Positions 1 to 9,353 of a DNA stretch of 64,000 nucleotides are shown here, piece by piece. A model generated the notes under the pieces. The model had not been told where the DNA came from, ran no database searches, and saw only the letters and a list, made by a program, of their open reading frames with translations. A program made the position numbers and the translations under genes. Numbering within the stretch: the first letter of the stretch is position 1; every line of letters starts with the position of its first letter. The DNA is from Bin127 sp965221625 (GTDB lineage Bacteria > Chloroflexota > Dehalococcoidia > Lucifugimonadales > Lucifugimonadaceae): positions 372,001-436,000 of the forward strand of contig OZ244903.1 of the NCBI GenBank assembly GCA_965221625.1, written 5' to 3'.

Positions 1-1202
1 GTAACAAAGGTGTCGTCGCATTGATTCTCCCGCGCGAGGACATGCCACACCTGCAAGACGGTACCCCGCTCGACATCGTGTTGAACCCAATCGGTGTGCC
101 ATCTCGCATGAACCTCGGTCAGCTGCTCGAGACCCACCTCGGATGGGCCGCTCGCCAACTCGACTTCTCCGCCGTAACCCCGGTATTCGACAGTGCCAAA
201 GAGGACGCGATCGAAGATGAACTGGCGCGCGCTTGGTTCGTAACCGCCGCCGAAGCGCGGGATCATCGTGACCTTACCAATCGCGAGATCGACCACGAGA
301 AGATACGGAGTTGGCTTGCCGAACGCGGTTACGACTACGACGAGCTGTACAGCAGCGCGCCGAAGAACACCGGCAAAGCTCGAATGGCTTGTATGAAGAT
401 CTGGATCTCCGAGAACATTGGCGGCGATGTGGACGGTCTCGACGCCAACGAGATCTCCGAACTCGCGCGCAAAATCGACCGCGAGAACTCGAAAGCGGCA
501 CCGGTGCTTGGCAAACAGACGCTCGTCGATGGACGTACCGGTGAACTCTTCGACCAGCCAATCACCGTCGGCAACATCTACATGATGAAGCTCATCCACC
601 TCGCTGAAGACAAGATGCATGCTCGATCGACCGGCCCATACTCCCTAATCACCCAGCAGCCGTTGGGCGGCAAAGCGCAATTTGGCGGTCAACGATTCGG
701 CGAGATGGAGGTTTGGGCACTCGAAGCCTATTCGGCGCCTCACACCTTGCAGGAGATCTTGACGATCAAGTCCGACGACGTGCGTGGTCGTGTGCTCGCG
801 TACGAGGCAATCGTCAAAGGTCAACCGGTAACCTCCGCAGACGTGCCCGAATCGTTCAACGTACTCGTGCACGAACTGCAAGGTCTCGGCCTCGACATTC
901 GGATGCAGACAGACCACGCTTTGCAGGATGACGAGACTGACGAAGGCGAAATCGTCTTCGAGGATAGCCCAGCCGCGTACGAGATCATGGGTTTCGACGC
1001 TCAGGCGGATGATGTTCTGGACATCGAAGCCGAACTTCCGCCGCCGGTACTCGATTTCGCAATCGACAATGCCGAGGCCTCCGAAGACGGTGCCGAATCC
1101 GATGACTCGTCTGCAGACGAAACTCCGACGGATGACGCGGACGCCAACACCGTTACGTTTGCTGACGACGGATCGGAAGAAGATCCACGAACGACCGAGT
1201 AA
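1..1202 (+). CDS. rpoB: DNA-directed RNA polymerase subunit beta, C-terminal part (5' truncated by window)
   Basis: The reading frame is open from base 3 at the window edge, so the gene starts upstream. The first residues (NKGVVALILPREDMPHLQDG) and the following stretch ending in GVPSRMN are the conserved beta-subunit segment near the active centre, and FGGQRFGEMEVWALEAYSA is the conserved C-terminal clamp anchor. The subunit forms one pincer of core RNA polymerase and works with RpoC, encoded 77 bp downstream. Beyond the conserved end lies an Asp/Glu-rich tail of about 70 residues, longer than in typical RpoB. The TTG at 21 is internal, not a start. Identity is certain; only the true start is unseen. 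Confidence 0.97.
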   Translation, partial: NKGVVALILPREDMPHLQDGTPLDIVLNPIGVPSRMNLGQLLETHLGWAARQLDFSAVTPVFDSAKEDAIEDELARAWFVTAAEARDHRDLTNREIDHEKIRSWLAERGYDYDELYSSAPKNTGKARMACMKIWISENIGGDVDGLDANEISELARKIDRENSKAAPVLGKQTLVDGRTGELFDQPITVGNIYMMKLIHLAEDKMHARSTGPYSLITQQPLGGKAQFGGQRFGEMEVWALEAYSAPHTLQEILTIKSDDVRGRVLAYEAIVKGQPVTSADVPESFNVLVHELQGLGLDIRMQTDHALQDDETDEGEIVFEDSPAAYEIMGFDAQADDVLDIEAELPPPVLDFAIDNAEASEDGAESDDSSADETPTDDADANTVTFADDGSEEDPRTTE

Positions 1203-1211
1203 TCATAGCCC

Positions 1212-1241
1212 TTCGGGACGCACGTCGACGTGCGTCCCGAA
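1212..1241. repeat. 30-bp perfect palindrome between rpoB and rpoC
   Basis: Two 13-bp arms (left arm TTCGGGACGCACG) flank a central TCGA that is itself palindromic, so all 30 bp are self-complementary. It sits 10 bp after the rpoB stop and 38 bp before the rpoC start. It would form a very stable RNA hairpin in an rpoB-rpoC transcript. No T-run follows, so a simple intrinsic terminator is unlikely; an RNase processing site, partial attenuator or mRNA stabiliser is possible. Confidence 0.75.
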
Positions 1242-1279
1242 ACGATGGACTACCAACCAACCAAAAGGGTTCAAGTTAG

Positions 1280-4200
1280 ATGGTTCTAATCCCTCCCCCT
1301 ACTACTACTCAAACATTGGGCAACGATTTCCAGTCGATCCGCATTACGATCGCTTCTCCGAACACGATCAGGAATTGGTCGTGGGGCGAGGTCAAGAAAG
1401 CCGAAACGATCAACTACCGTACGCTGCGACCCGAGCGCGACGGACTTTTCTGCGAGCGCATATTCGGCCCGACGCGCGATTTCGAGTGCTACTGCGGGAA
1501 GTACAAGCGGCAGCGCGACACTCGCATGCGTCGCGAAGGCTTCACTTGCGACCAGTGCCAAGTCGAAGTAACGCGAGCTTCGGTGCGCCGCGAACGGATG
1601 GGACACATCAACCTTGCAGCACCAGTGGCGCACATCTGGTTCTCCAAAGGCACTCCCTCGCGGATGTCGATCATCCTCGATATCACCCCGCGTAACCTCG
1701 AACGCGTCCTCTACTTTTCCCGGTACATCATCACGCGGGTTGACGAAGAAGCACGCGAACGCGCGATCAACGAACTAGTCGAATATCGAGAGATGGAGAT
1801 AGCGCGGTTCGAAGAGGAACGCAGCCAATACGAAGCCAACGGGCAGAGTGAGCAGTTCATCGCACTGCTAATCGAGCGGATTAACGAACTCCAAATCGCT
1901 CTCGACTTGGAGAATGAGCCGATTCCGACGGCACCTGAAGGTTCCGAGATTGAGGAGCAGGTGCAGACCACACTTGCCCACCACAACGTCCTCTTCGAGG
2001 TCCACGTCAACGAGAAAATCGAGCAGGCGGAAAGCCTTCAAATCAAAGCCGAACTGTCCGAATCGGAGTTCCGCGAACTTAAGGATCGATTCGGCAACGT
2101 TTTCGAAGCAGGAATGGGTGCCGAAGCCATCCTCGAGCTGCTGCAGGGCCTCGATCTCGACGAAATCCACGGCGAGTTGACGCAGACGATTCGCGAGACT
2201 TCCGGTCAACGCCGTGCGAAAGCAGTTAAGCGGCTGAGTGTCGTTGAGGCGTTCCGCAACAGCGACAACCAACCTGAGTACATGATTCTCCAGGCGTTGC
2301 CGGTCCTGCCGCCAGAGCTCCACCCGATGGTGCAACTAGACGGCGGACGTTTCGCGACAAGCGACCTCAACGATCTCTATCGACGTGTCATCAACCGCAA
2401 CAACCGGCTGGCGCACCTCCTCAAGCTCTCAGCACCTGACATCATCGTCCGCAACGAGCGGCGCATGTTGCAAGAAGCGGTCGATGCATTGATCGACAAC
2501 GGGCGGCGTGGACGTGCGATTATGGGTCGCCATAACCACAAACTGAAGTCACTCACCGATCTCCTACGCGGCAAACAGGGACGTTTCCGCCAGAATCTGC
2601 TCGGAAAACGCGTTGATTACAGCGGCCGCGCCGTCATCATCTCGGGCCCGCAACTGAAACTCGACCAATGCGGTATCCCCAAGGAGATGGCTCTCGAGCT
2701 GTTCAAGCCGTTCGTAATGAACCGCCTGATTGAACTCGGGCACGCGCAGAACATTAAGACCGCCAAGAAACGCGCCGAAGAGACGGATGCCCAAGTCTGG
2801 GACACGCTTGAAGAAGTGGTGGACGGTCACCCTGTGTTGTTGAACCGCGCACCAACACTTCACCGATTGGGAATTCAAGCCTTCTATCCGAAACTCGTCG
2901 AAGGCTCTGCGATCCAACTCCACCCGCTGGTCTGCACCGCCTTCAACGCAGATTTCGACGGCGACCAAATGGCGGTACACGTGCCGCTCTCGCCGGAAGC
3001 CATCCGTGAAGCCAAGATGCTAATGCTGAGCACGCGCAACATGCTGGCTCCGCGCTCCGGTTCACCCATCGTCTCGCCGACTCTCGACATGTTGCTCGGG
3101 CTCTACTACCTGACTGGTCCGGTCATCGATACCGAGGTGCCCGTCTCTCGAGAACGACTCGCCACAAATGGCAAGCGAAATGGCATTAATGGGCGTGAAT
3201 CGGTGCGTCAGTTCGGGAGCTCTGACGAAGCCATCTATTCCTGGGAGACTGGTGACATTGGATTGCGGCAAATCATACGCATCCGTCTACCTGCCCACAC
3301 CGAAGTCTGGACTGACACCGAAGCAGCGGAATCGGTCAAGATGGAAGTGCCGAACAATTGGATCGAGACCACGGTCGGACGGGTCATATTCAACAATATG
3401 TTCTCCGACAAACTCGGTTTCCATAACTACGTGATGCGCGAGGACGAGATTGACGCCATCGTTCACCGGTGCTACAGCGAACTCGGAAATGCCGAGACTG
3501 CTGACATTCTCGACGACATGAAGCGGTTGGGCTTCGAGTTCGCGACCCGTTCGGGGACAACTATCGCGATTAAGGACGCTGTGCCACCGCCCGAGAAGCA
3601 GGAACTCTTGCAGGGCGGCCGCGCGCAAGTCGCAGAACTCCAGCGCATGTTCGACGAAGGCGTCATCACCGAAGAGGAGAAGTACGCCGCTACGATCGAG
3701 ACGTGGAACCAAACCTCTGACGCAGTAACCTCTGCCGTACAGGCTCACCTTTCCGAGTACAACGGCGTGTTCGCCATGTCAGATTCCGGTGCCAAAGGTA
3801 ACCTTGCCCAGATCAAGCAGATGGCCGGCATGCGCGGACTCATGTCGAACCCGCGCGGAAGGATTATCGACACGCCCATCGAAGCCAGTTTCTCCGAAGG
3901 ATTGTCAGTTCACGAGTTCTTCGCATCAACGCACGGATCGAGGAAGGCACTCGCAGATACGGCACTCAAAACCGCTGAAGCGGGATATCTCACGCGCAGA
4001 ATGGCAGACGCCGCGCAAAACGTGATCATCAACGAGCAAGATTGCGGTACGACCGTCGGCATGACGATCTCGGAAGGGGCATCGCGAGCGTTGAACCTCC
4101 CATTCGAGGAACGCATTTTCAGCCGGTATCCGATCCGCGACGTCGTCGATCCGGAGACGAATGAGGTACTAGTCGGTGCGGACGAATTGCTTGACCACAA

Positions 4201-5665
4201 CTTGGCACGGCGCATTGCTCAGGCAGGTGTGGAATTGTTGGAGGTGCGGTCACCAGTTGGATGCTTGCTTGAACGCGGTATCTGTGCCCGGTGCTACGGC
4301 AGCATGCTCGCCGATAACCGGCCGTCCATCATCGGAGAGGCTGTTGGCATCATCGCCGCGCAGTCCATCGGCGAACCGGGTACGCAGTTGACGATGCGTA
4401 ACTTCCACACCGGTGGTATCGCAAGCGACCGCGACATTACGACTGGTCTTCCGAGGGTCCAGGAACTCTTTGAGGCACGCCGTCCGAAGGCACCAGCCCT
4501 GCTCGCGGAGATCGCTGGTACCGTTCGGTTCCGAGAAGCTCACGGCAACCTTGTTATTGCGGTCGAGAACTTCGAGACTTTCTCCGAGACCGTGCCCGTT
4601 CCAGGCGGATACCGCGCCGCAGTCGAAGAAGGCGATTGGGTTAACGCCGGCACTGAGTTGCTCGTGCTATCCGCTGCCGGTCGCCGCGACGCCATGGCTG
4701 AGGAAGGGTCTTTATCGCTCCCAGAGACCATTATCTCGAACCTGTCGGGTGAAGTCGAGAGCATTGACGATGACGGCATCACCATCGTATGGGAAGAGAT
4801 TAACGAACGCGAAGAACCAGTACCGAGCAACGCCGACATCCTAGTCGACGACGGCGATGAAGTCGATCCCGGGGCGCAACTGACCGACGGCACACAGAAT
4901 CCGCACGACATCCTGCGCATATCCGGCATCGAAGCGGTGCAACAATACCTCGTCGAAGAAGCGCAACGCGTTTACCGGTCGCAAGGCGTCAAGGTGCACG
5001 ACAAGCACTTCGAAGTAATCGTCCGGCAGATGCTGCAGAAGGTCAAAATCGTCAGTCCTGGCGACACCAAGTTGCTCATTGACGACGTTGTCGATAGATG
5101 GCAGTACCAGCAAGCGAACGACGAGGTACGAGTCAATGATGGCGAACCTGCGACCGCTACACCGATACTTCTCGGCATCAGTCGCGTCTCCCTCATGTCC
5201 CAGAGTTTCCTCGCAAAGGCGTCCTTCCAAGAGACTGAGCGAGTGCTCACGGACGCCGCCCTGCAAGGCAGTGTCGATCACCTGACCGGACTCAAGGAAA
5301 ATGTCATCATTGGTCGCATGATACCGGCAAGACTCGATCGCTCACAAGAAGGCAGGGACCTGCTAGGTCTCGGCGAACCCGAAGAGCAGCCGATTGAACC
5401 GGTTACACAAGGTTGGGAAGAAGCATTGGCCGCTATCGCAAGCGATGACATCTCAGCGTCGCTCGCCGCGTTCAACGCCGATAGCGATACCGCGAATGGC
5501 CCGTTCTCGATATCGTTCTCTGGCGATGACGACGACGATTCCATCGGCCTAAGTGAAGGCGACGATGACGTTGCCCGCATGGCGAGTTCCGTCTGGCAAT
5601 CCTCCGACACTGGCGATGACACCGTCATCTCCTTCAACGACGAACAATCGATCGACGACGAGTAA
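1280..5665 (+). CDS. rpoC: DNA-directed RNA polymerase subunit beta'
   Basis: Catalytic beta' subunit of RNA polymerase, 1461 residues. The N-terminal zinc site is C70-x-C72 with C90-x2-C93. The catalytic magnesium loop NADFDGDQMAVH starts at residue 556, with D558, D560 and D562. The second zinc site uses C922, C995, C1002 and C1005. The trigger-loop region MRNFHTGGIASDRDITTGLP follows. A long Glu-rich helical stretch lies at about residues 155-300. The last roughly 70 residues are acidic and low in complexity, as in the RpoB tail. The ATG at 1280 precedes the usual short N-terminal lead-in; the upstream AAAGGG is only a weak ribosome site. Co-transcription with rpoB is expected. Confidence 0.98.
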   Translation: MVLIPPPTTTQTLGNDFQSIRITIASPNTIRNWSWGEVKKAETINYRTLRPERDGLFCERIFGPTRDFECYCGKYKRQRDTRMRREGFTCDQCQVEVTRASVRRERMGHINLAAPVAHIWFSKGTPSRMSIILDITPRNLERVLYFSRYIITRVDEEARERAINELVEYREMEIARFEEERSQYEANGQSEQFIALLIERINELQIALDLENEPIPTAPEGSEIEEQVQTTLAHHNVLFEVHVNEKIEQAESLQIKAELSESEFRELKDRFGNVFEAGMGAEAILELLQGLDLDEIHGELTQTIRETSGQRRAKAVKRLSVVEAFRNSDNQPEYMILQALPVLPPELHPMVQLDGGRFATSDLNDLYRRVINRNNRLAHLLKLSAPDIIVRNERRMLQEAVDALIDNGRRGRAIMGRHNHKLKSLTDLLRGKQGRFRQNLLGKRVDYSGRAVIISGPQLKLDQCGIPKEMALELFKPFVMNRLIELGHAQNIKTAKKRAEETDAQVWDTLEEVVDGHPVLLNRAPTLHRLGIQAFYPKLVEGSAIQLHPLVCTAFNADFDGDQMAVHVPLSPEAIREAKMLMLSTRNMLAPRSGSPIVSPTLDMLLGLYYLTGPVIDTEVPVSRERLATNGKRNGINGRESVRQFGSSDEAIYSWETGDIGLRQIIRIRLPAHTEVWTDTEAAESVKMEVPNNWIETTVGRVIFNNMFSDKLGFHNYVMREDEIDAIVHRCYSELGNAETADILDDMKRLGFEFATRSGTTIAIKDAVPPPEKQELLQGGRAQVAELQRMFDEGVITEEEKYAATIETWNQTSDAVTSAVQAHLSEYNGVFAMSDSGAKGNLAQIKQMAGMRGLMSNPRGRIIDTPIEASFSEGLSVHEFFASTHGSRKALADTALKTAEAGYLTRRMADAAQNVIINEQDCGTTVGMTISEGASRALNLPFEERIFSRYPIRDVVDPETNEVLVGADELLDHNLARRIAQAGVELLEVRSPVGCLLERGICARCYGSMLADNRPSIIGEAVGIIAAQSIGEPGTQLTMRNFHTGGIASDRDITTGLPRVQELFEARRPKAPALLAEIAGTVRFREAHGNLVIAVENFETFSETVPVPGGYRAAVEEGDWVNAGTELLVLSAAGRRDAMAEEGSLSLPETIISNLSGEVESIDDDGITIVWEEINEREEPVPSNADILVDDGDEVDPGAQLTDGTQNPHDILRISGIEAVQQYLVEEAQRVYRSQGVKVHDKHFEVIVRQMLQKVKIVSPGDTKLLIDDVVDRWQYQQANDEVRVNDGEPATATPILLGISRVSLMSQSFLAKASFQETERVLTDAALQGSVDHLTGLKENVIIGRMIPARLDRSQEGRDLLGLGEPEEQPIEPVTQGWEEALAAIASDDISASLAAFNADSDTANGPFSISFSGDDDDDSIGLSEGDDDVARMASSVWQSSDTGDDTVISFNDEQSIDDE

Positions 5666-5787
5666 CTGGGAATCCCCACCTCAGAAACGTCAATTGGGCA
5701 GGGGCGAGACCGATCATCTCGCCCACAATCCGACACTCGTCGCGGTCGGATATCCTTGAACCCGCAACCAAGATAGGAATCCGCAAC

Positions 5788-7206
5788 GTGTCGTCCGACC
5801 AACCCGAAATCTACACCGACCGACCCAACATCATCGTCTTCATGACCGATGACCAAGGTTACGGTGACCTTTCTTGCATGGGTGCAACGGATTTTCGGAC
5901 GCCGAATCTCGATCGCCTCGCCGCAAACGGTGTTCGCTTCACCGATTGGTACTCCAACAGTCCGGTATGCAGTCCTTCTCGTGCCGCTCTCTTGTCCGGG
6001 CGATATCCTGGCAATGCTGGCGTGAGAGCCATATTGCAAGGGCACCGAACGGCTTCCGGTCTGCCGAGTTCAACACCGACGCTGCCTTCGCTCCTCAAGG
6101 AACGCGGGTACCAAACTTCGATGGTGGGGAAGTGGCATCTGGGTGTTGCCGACGAGTGCCGTCCGCATAGCCACGGTTTCGACTATTGGTTCGGCTTCCT
6201 AGCCGGTTGCATCGACTTCTATTCGCACATCTACTACTGGGGCGCAAACCGACCTGGACCGGGCATCAACCCTACCCATGACCTCTGGGAGAACAACGAA
6301 GAGGTTTGGCACGATGCCGAGTATTTCACCGAGTTGATCGCGCAAAAATCTATTGAGCGGATCCGCGCGATGGTGCAACGGAAGCGCGAAGAGAACGAGC
6401 CTTTCCTGCTCTTTGCGCCGTTCAACGCACCTCACTACCCAATGCACGCACCGGCAAAGTATCACGAACGCTTCGCCCACCTGCCGTGGGACCGTCGCAT
6501 CATGGCGGCGATGATTAGCGCGGTTGACGACGCCATCGGCGCAATCATGAACGAAGTTGAGCGGCTTGGTGAATCCGAAAACACGTTAACCTTTTTCGTC
6601 TCCGATAACGGACCATCGCGCGAGACTCGCAACTGGCTCGACGGAACGCTCGACCCGTACTACGGCGGCACGTCAGGCGGGTTGAAGGGGCACAAGTTCA
6701 GCCTGTTTGAAGGCGGCATCAGAATGCCCGCAATCGCGCACTACCCGGGGAAAATCCCGGGTGGCCAGGTCGTATCCGAACCATGCGCGTCAATGGACAT
6801 TGTCCCAACCGTCCTTCACGTCGTCGACGGTCAAACTCCAACTGATGGAACCAGAGAGTTCGACGGCGTCAGCATCCTTGATCTGCTGACAGCAGGCAAA
6901 GAACTCCCTCAAAGGGATCTCTACTGGGAACTTGACGGTCAAACTGCGATCCGACGCCAGAACCACAAACTCGTCATCGACGGCGTCCTTGTCGAAGAAG
7001 CGGAACCGTCGGTTCACGTCCATCTCGCAGACCTCGAGCGAGATCAAAGCGAATCACACAACTTGGCAGATTCGATGCCAGAGTTAACCGCCGAGCTCGA
7101 AACTGCGGCACTCGAATGGCGGGCGATGATCGAAGAGCATTGGGAGCGCGACTATTCCCACCTCAAACATGGTGTCGTAACCTACGCCGATTTTCCCGTC
7201 GGGTAG
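5788..7206 (+). CDS. Sulfatase (arylsulfatase-type, formylglycine-dependent)
   Basis: A 472-residue member of the alkaline phosphatase/sulfatase superfamily. The start NIIVFMTDDQGYGDLSC supplies the tandem Asp metal ligands. The signature CSPSRAALLSGR begins at C61, the residue normally converted to formylglycine. GKWHLG and a later SDNGPS segment complete the metal and sulfate site. Sulfatases of this type hydrolyse sulfate esters of polysaccharides or small organics. No signal peptide is visible (it begins SSDQPEIYTDRP), so the protein is probably cytoplasmic, unlike most polysaccharide sulfatases. The start is GTG with AGGA about 11 nt upstream. Substrate unknown; no formylglycine-generating enzyme is in the window. 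Confidence 0.93.
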   Translation: MSSDQPEIYTDRPNIIVFMTDDQGYGDLSCMGATDFRTPNLDRLAANGVRFTDWYSNSPVCSPSRAALLSGRYPGNAGVRAILQGHRTASGLPSSTPTLPSLLKERGYQTSMVGKWHLGVADECRPHSHGFDYWFGFLAGCIDFYSHIYYWGANRPGPGINPTHDLWENNEEVWHDAEYFTELIAQKSIERIRAMVQRKREENEPFLLFAPFNAPHYPMHAPAKYHERFAHLPWDRRIMAAMISAVDDAIGAIMNEVERLGESENTLTFFVSDNGPSRETRNWLDGTLDPYYGGTSGGLKGHKFSLFEGGIRMPAIAHYPGKIPGGQVVSEPCASMDIVPTVLHVVDGQTPTDGTREFDGVSILDLLTAGKELPQRDLYWELDGQTAIRRQNHKLVIDGVLVEEAEPSVHVHLADLERDQSESHNLADSMPELTAELETAALEWRAMIEEHWERDYSHLKHGVVTYADFPVG

Positions 7207-7222
7207 TCGTGGCTCGCCACGA
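7207..7222. terminator. Short hairpin between convergent sulfatase and enolase-superfamily genes
   Basis: Inverted arms TCGTGGC and GCCACGA lie immediately after the sulfatase stop. The real stem would be about 5-6 bp with a small loop. The element sits between convergent genes, where terminators are expected, but it has no poly-T tract. Confidence 0.4.
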
Positions 7223-7234
7223 ACCAGCGCGTGG

Positions 7235-8410
7235 CTAACCGCCCGCGGCGACGTCCCAATCAGGATGCCGATACTTCTCCATCGCCTCCAAGCTGACCTC
7301 GACGCCCAAACCCGGCTTGCCTGACACCTTCACGTACTGGCCATGGAAATCAATCTGCTCCTCGAGCATCGCTTGATACGCCGGTTTCAGACTCAACGCG
7401 TGTTCCAAGCGGTAGAAGTTCACCGTAGACATTGAGACGTGCGCGCCGGCGACAATCTGTATCGATCCCATCGCGTTGTGCGGACTGATCGGGATGTAGT
7501 ACGCCTCAGCCATTGATGCGATGCGCTTAATCTCGCTGATGCCGCCAGTCCAAACAATATCCGGCATCACGTAGTCGGCAAGATTGCGTTGGAAAATCGG
7601 CAAGAAATCCCATCGGGTATATAACCGTTCGCCAACGCAAAGATTCGGGTCAGTGTTCGCCCGGATCGTGACCAACGCATCGATACTCTCCTGAGGCACC
7701 GGCTCCTCGAACCACTCAATCCGCGACCGTTCGTGCAGCGTGTTCGCAAGACGGATAGCCGTCGGCACGTTGAAGTTGCCGTGGGCGTCAATGAGTATCT
7801 CACGCTGCGGGCCGATCGCCTCGCGTACCGCTTCTACAATTTCGTAACCTTGTTGCTCGCCATCCTGCGAGATCGTGCCGTCCGTGTACCGAACGTGCAT
7901 CGGAACCATCTCCAAGAACGGATCTAGCTTGAATGCTTCGTGTCCCATCGCCGCCGTCTGTGTCGCCGCATCGTAGTACTGCTCCGGCGTGCTGCAACCG
8001 GAGAACCAACCATTCGCATACAACCTCACCTCATCTCTAAACTTCCCGCCAAGAAGTTCGTACAGCGGGACACCGAGAGCCTTGCCTTTGATATCCCACA
8101 GCGCAATGTCGATGCCGCTGATCGCGGTGGACGGGAACCCGCGAGATCCAAGGTAGGTGTAGCGTCGGAACAATCGGTGCCATAGCGGCTCGATGTTGCG
8201 CGCGTCTTCTCCTACAAGCAATTCCTTCATCGCCATGATGGCGCGAGCAGTGAGGAAACTCCCACCACCGGGGTAGTTGGTCGCTTCGCCCCAGCCGTGA
8301 ATCCCTTCGTCGGTTTCAATCCGCACAAACGTCCACTGACGCTCATTCGGTCCGCCGTATCCATGCCCCGGGGGAGTCACTACATACGCTTTGACGTCTG
8401 TGATCTTCAT
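7235..8410 (-). CDS. Enolase-superfamily (mandelate racemase/muconate lactonizing) enzyme, sugar-acid dehydratase-like
   Basis: 391 residues with the two-domain MR/MLE layout: an N-terminal capping domain (MKITDVKAYVV) and a TIM barrel. Visible active-site elements are D208 and H210 in IDAHGN, the EEP motif at 235-237, E261 in VGERL and H311 in ISPHNAMG. The DxH pair and HN motif resemble galactonate/mannonate dehydratase-type members, which abstract the proton alpha to a carboxylate and eliminate water. The exact substrate cannot be read from sequence. It is closely related in motif pattern to the gene at 11429-12556. Convergent with the sulfatase. Confidence 0.92.
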   Translation of the reverse strand: MKITDVKAYVVTPPGHGYGGPNERQWTFVRIETDEGIHGWGEATNYPGGGSFLTARAIMAMKELLVGEDARNIEPLWHRLFRRYTYLGSRGFPSTAISGIDIALWDIKGKALGVPLYELLGGKFRDEVRLYANGWFSGCSTPEQYYDAATQTAAMGHEAFKLDPFLEMVPMHVRYTDGTISQDGEQQGYEIVEAVREAIGPQREILIDAHGNFNVPTAIRLANTLHERSRIEWFEEPVPQESIDALVTIRANTDPNLCVGERLYTRWDFLPIFQRNLADYVMPDIVWTGGISEIKRIASMAEAYYIPISPHNAMGSIQIVAGAHVSMSTVNFYRLEHALSLKPAYQAMLEEQIDFHGQYVKVSGKPGLGVEVSLEAMEKYRHPDWDVAAGG

Positions 8411-8527
8411 GATGGCGTTCCTGAGAGTGTGAGCGAGTGTGGTGCGGCGAAAGTTCGAGCTTGCGAGTGCCGACTGGCGAGTAGTCTACACGTCAGTTTG
8501 TCAGTTGCGCACGTTGCCAGTTGATCT

Positions 8528-9292
8528 TCAACTTAAAGTCGAAACATGCAACCGCTCGTAGCGCGTCGGCCGGTTGTGATGCAGGTGACTCCGCATTAGC
8601 GCAAACGACGAGACGGGTACGATATCTCGATCGCGCGGATTAGAGACATCAACCGCAGAACGCGCCTCCAACCACCGAGAGCCGATGGCACTCAAGATCC
8701 GCTTCTGCGTACCGCTCCGCACTCTGCCGACCGTCACATGCGGCATGAAGTCCCGACGATCTTCATCGAACCCACACCTCACCATCGCACCTTCCAATCG
8801 CACGGCTAATCCTTGCAATCTACGCAAGTCGCCGTTCATGCCGGTCCACAAAACCCTAGGTGTCAGATCGCCCGGAAAGCAGCCGTTCGCTCCTAGACTC
8901 AACTGCAACTTACCCGAATCCGAAGCCACGATGTCCAGCTCTTCCTTGAGGTAGGAAAGGTCGTCGCGGTGCACGTCGCCTAGGAACTTCAGCGTGACAT
9001 GCATGTTCTCGGGCGATGTCCAACGAACAGCATCGTAGGCCCGGCCTCCACGAGACGGTCGACGACGGACATCGCCTCGAAACGTCGACTGTCGCATTGT
9101 CCGCGCCATCTGGTCCAGCGTGGACATAACCTTTTTCGGCAGCTCAATCGCCACGAATAACCGCCACCAATCACGGTAGTCATCAGGTACCGGGGAATCG
9201 GCACCTGAAATTACCGGCTCGATCTCTCTCCGAACTACCCCGGTTCCCAACCTCCTGGTTTGTGGCGAGCTATCCATAGTCCAACTGCGCAA
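8528..9292 (-). CDS. thpR: RNA 2',3'-cyclic phosphodiesterase (LigT/2'-5' RNA ligase family)
   Basis: Member of the 2H phosphoesterase family, with both HxTx motifs: HVTLKFLGD and, about 100 residues later, HVTVGRVR. The family opens 2',3'-cyclic phosphate RNA ends and can ligate tRNA halves in vitro. The conserved domain begins at WRLFVAIELPK; about 45 residues precede it, so the true start may lie further in than 9292 (a second ATG is at 9277). It is transcribed away from the enolase-superfamily gene at 9354. Confidence 0.85.
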   Translation of the reverse strand: MRSWTMDSSPQTRRLGTGVVRREIEPVISGADSPVPDDYRDWWRLFVAIELPKKVMSTLDQMARTMRQSTFRGDVRRRPSRGGRAYDAVRWTSPENMHVTLKFLGDVHRDDLSYLKEELDIVASDSGKLQLSLGANGCFPGDLTPRVLWTGMNGDLRRLQGLAVRLEGAMVRCGFDEDRRDFMPHVTVGRVRSGTQKRILSAIGSRWLEARSAVDVSNPRDRDIVPVSSFALMRSHLHHNRPTRYERLHVSTLS

Positions 9293-9353
9293 AAAGCGAC
9301 TGTTACGGTCGGTTCTTGCGTAGTACCAACCGTATATTGAGTAACATTTCGAT

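Noticed and set aside
928..1695. 255-codon open frame on the + strand spanning the rpoB-rpoC junction
   Set aside because: Overlaps both conserved polymerase genes in another frame; the product is Arg/Pro/Ser-rich low complexity.
5278..6045. 255-codon open frame on the - strand over the rpoC end and sulfatase start
   Set aside because: Antisense to two well-supported genes and without family-like sequence.
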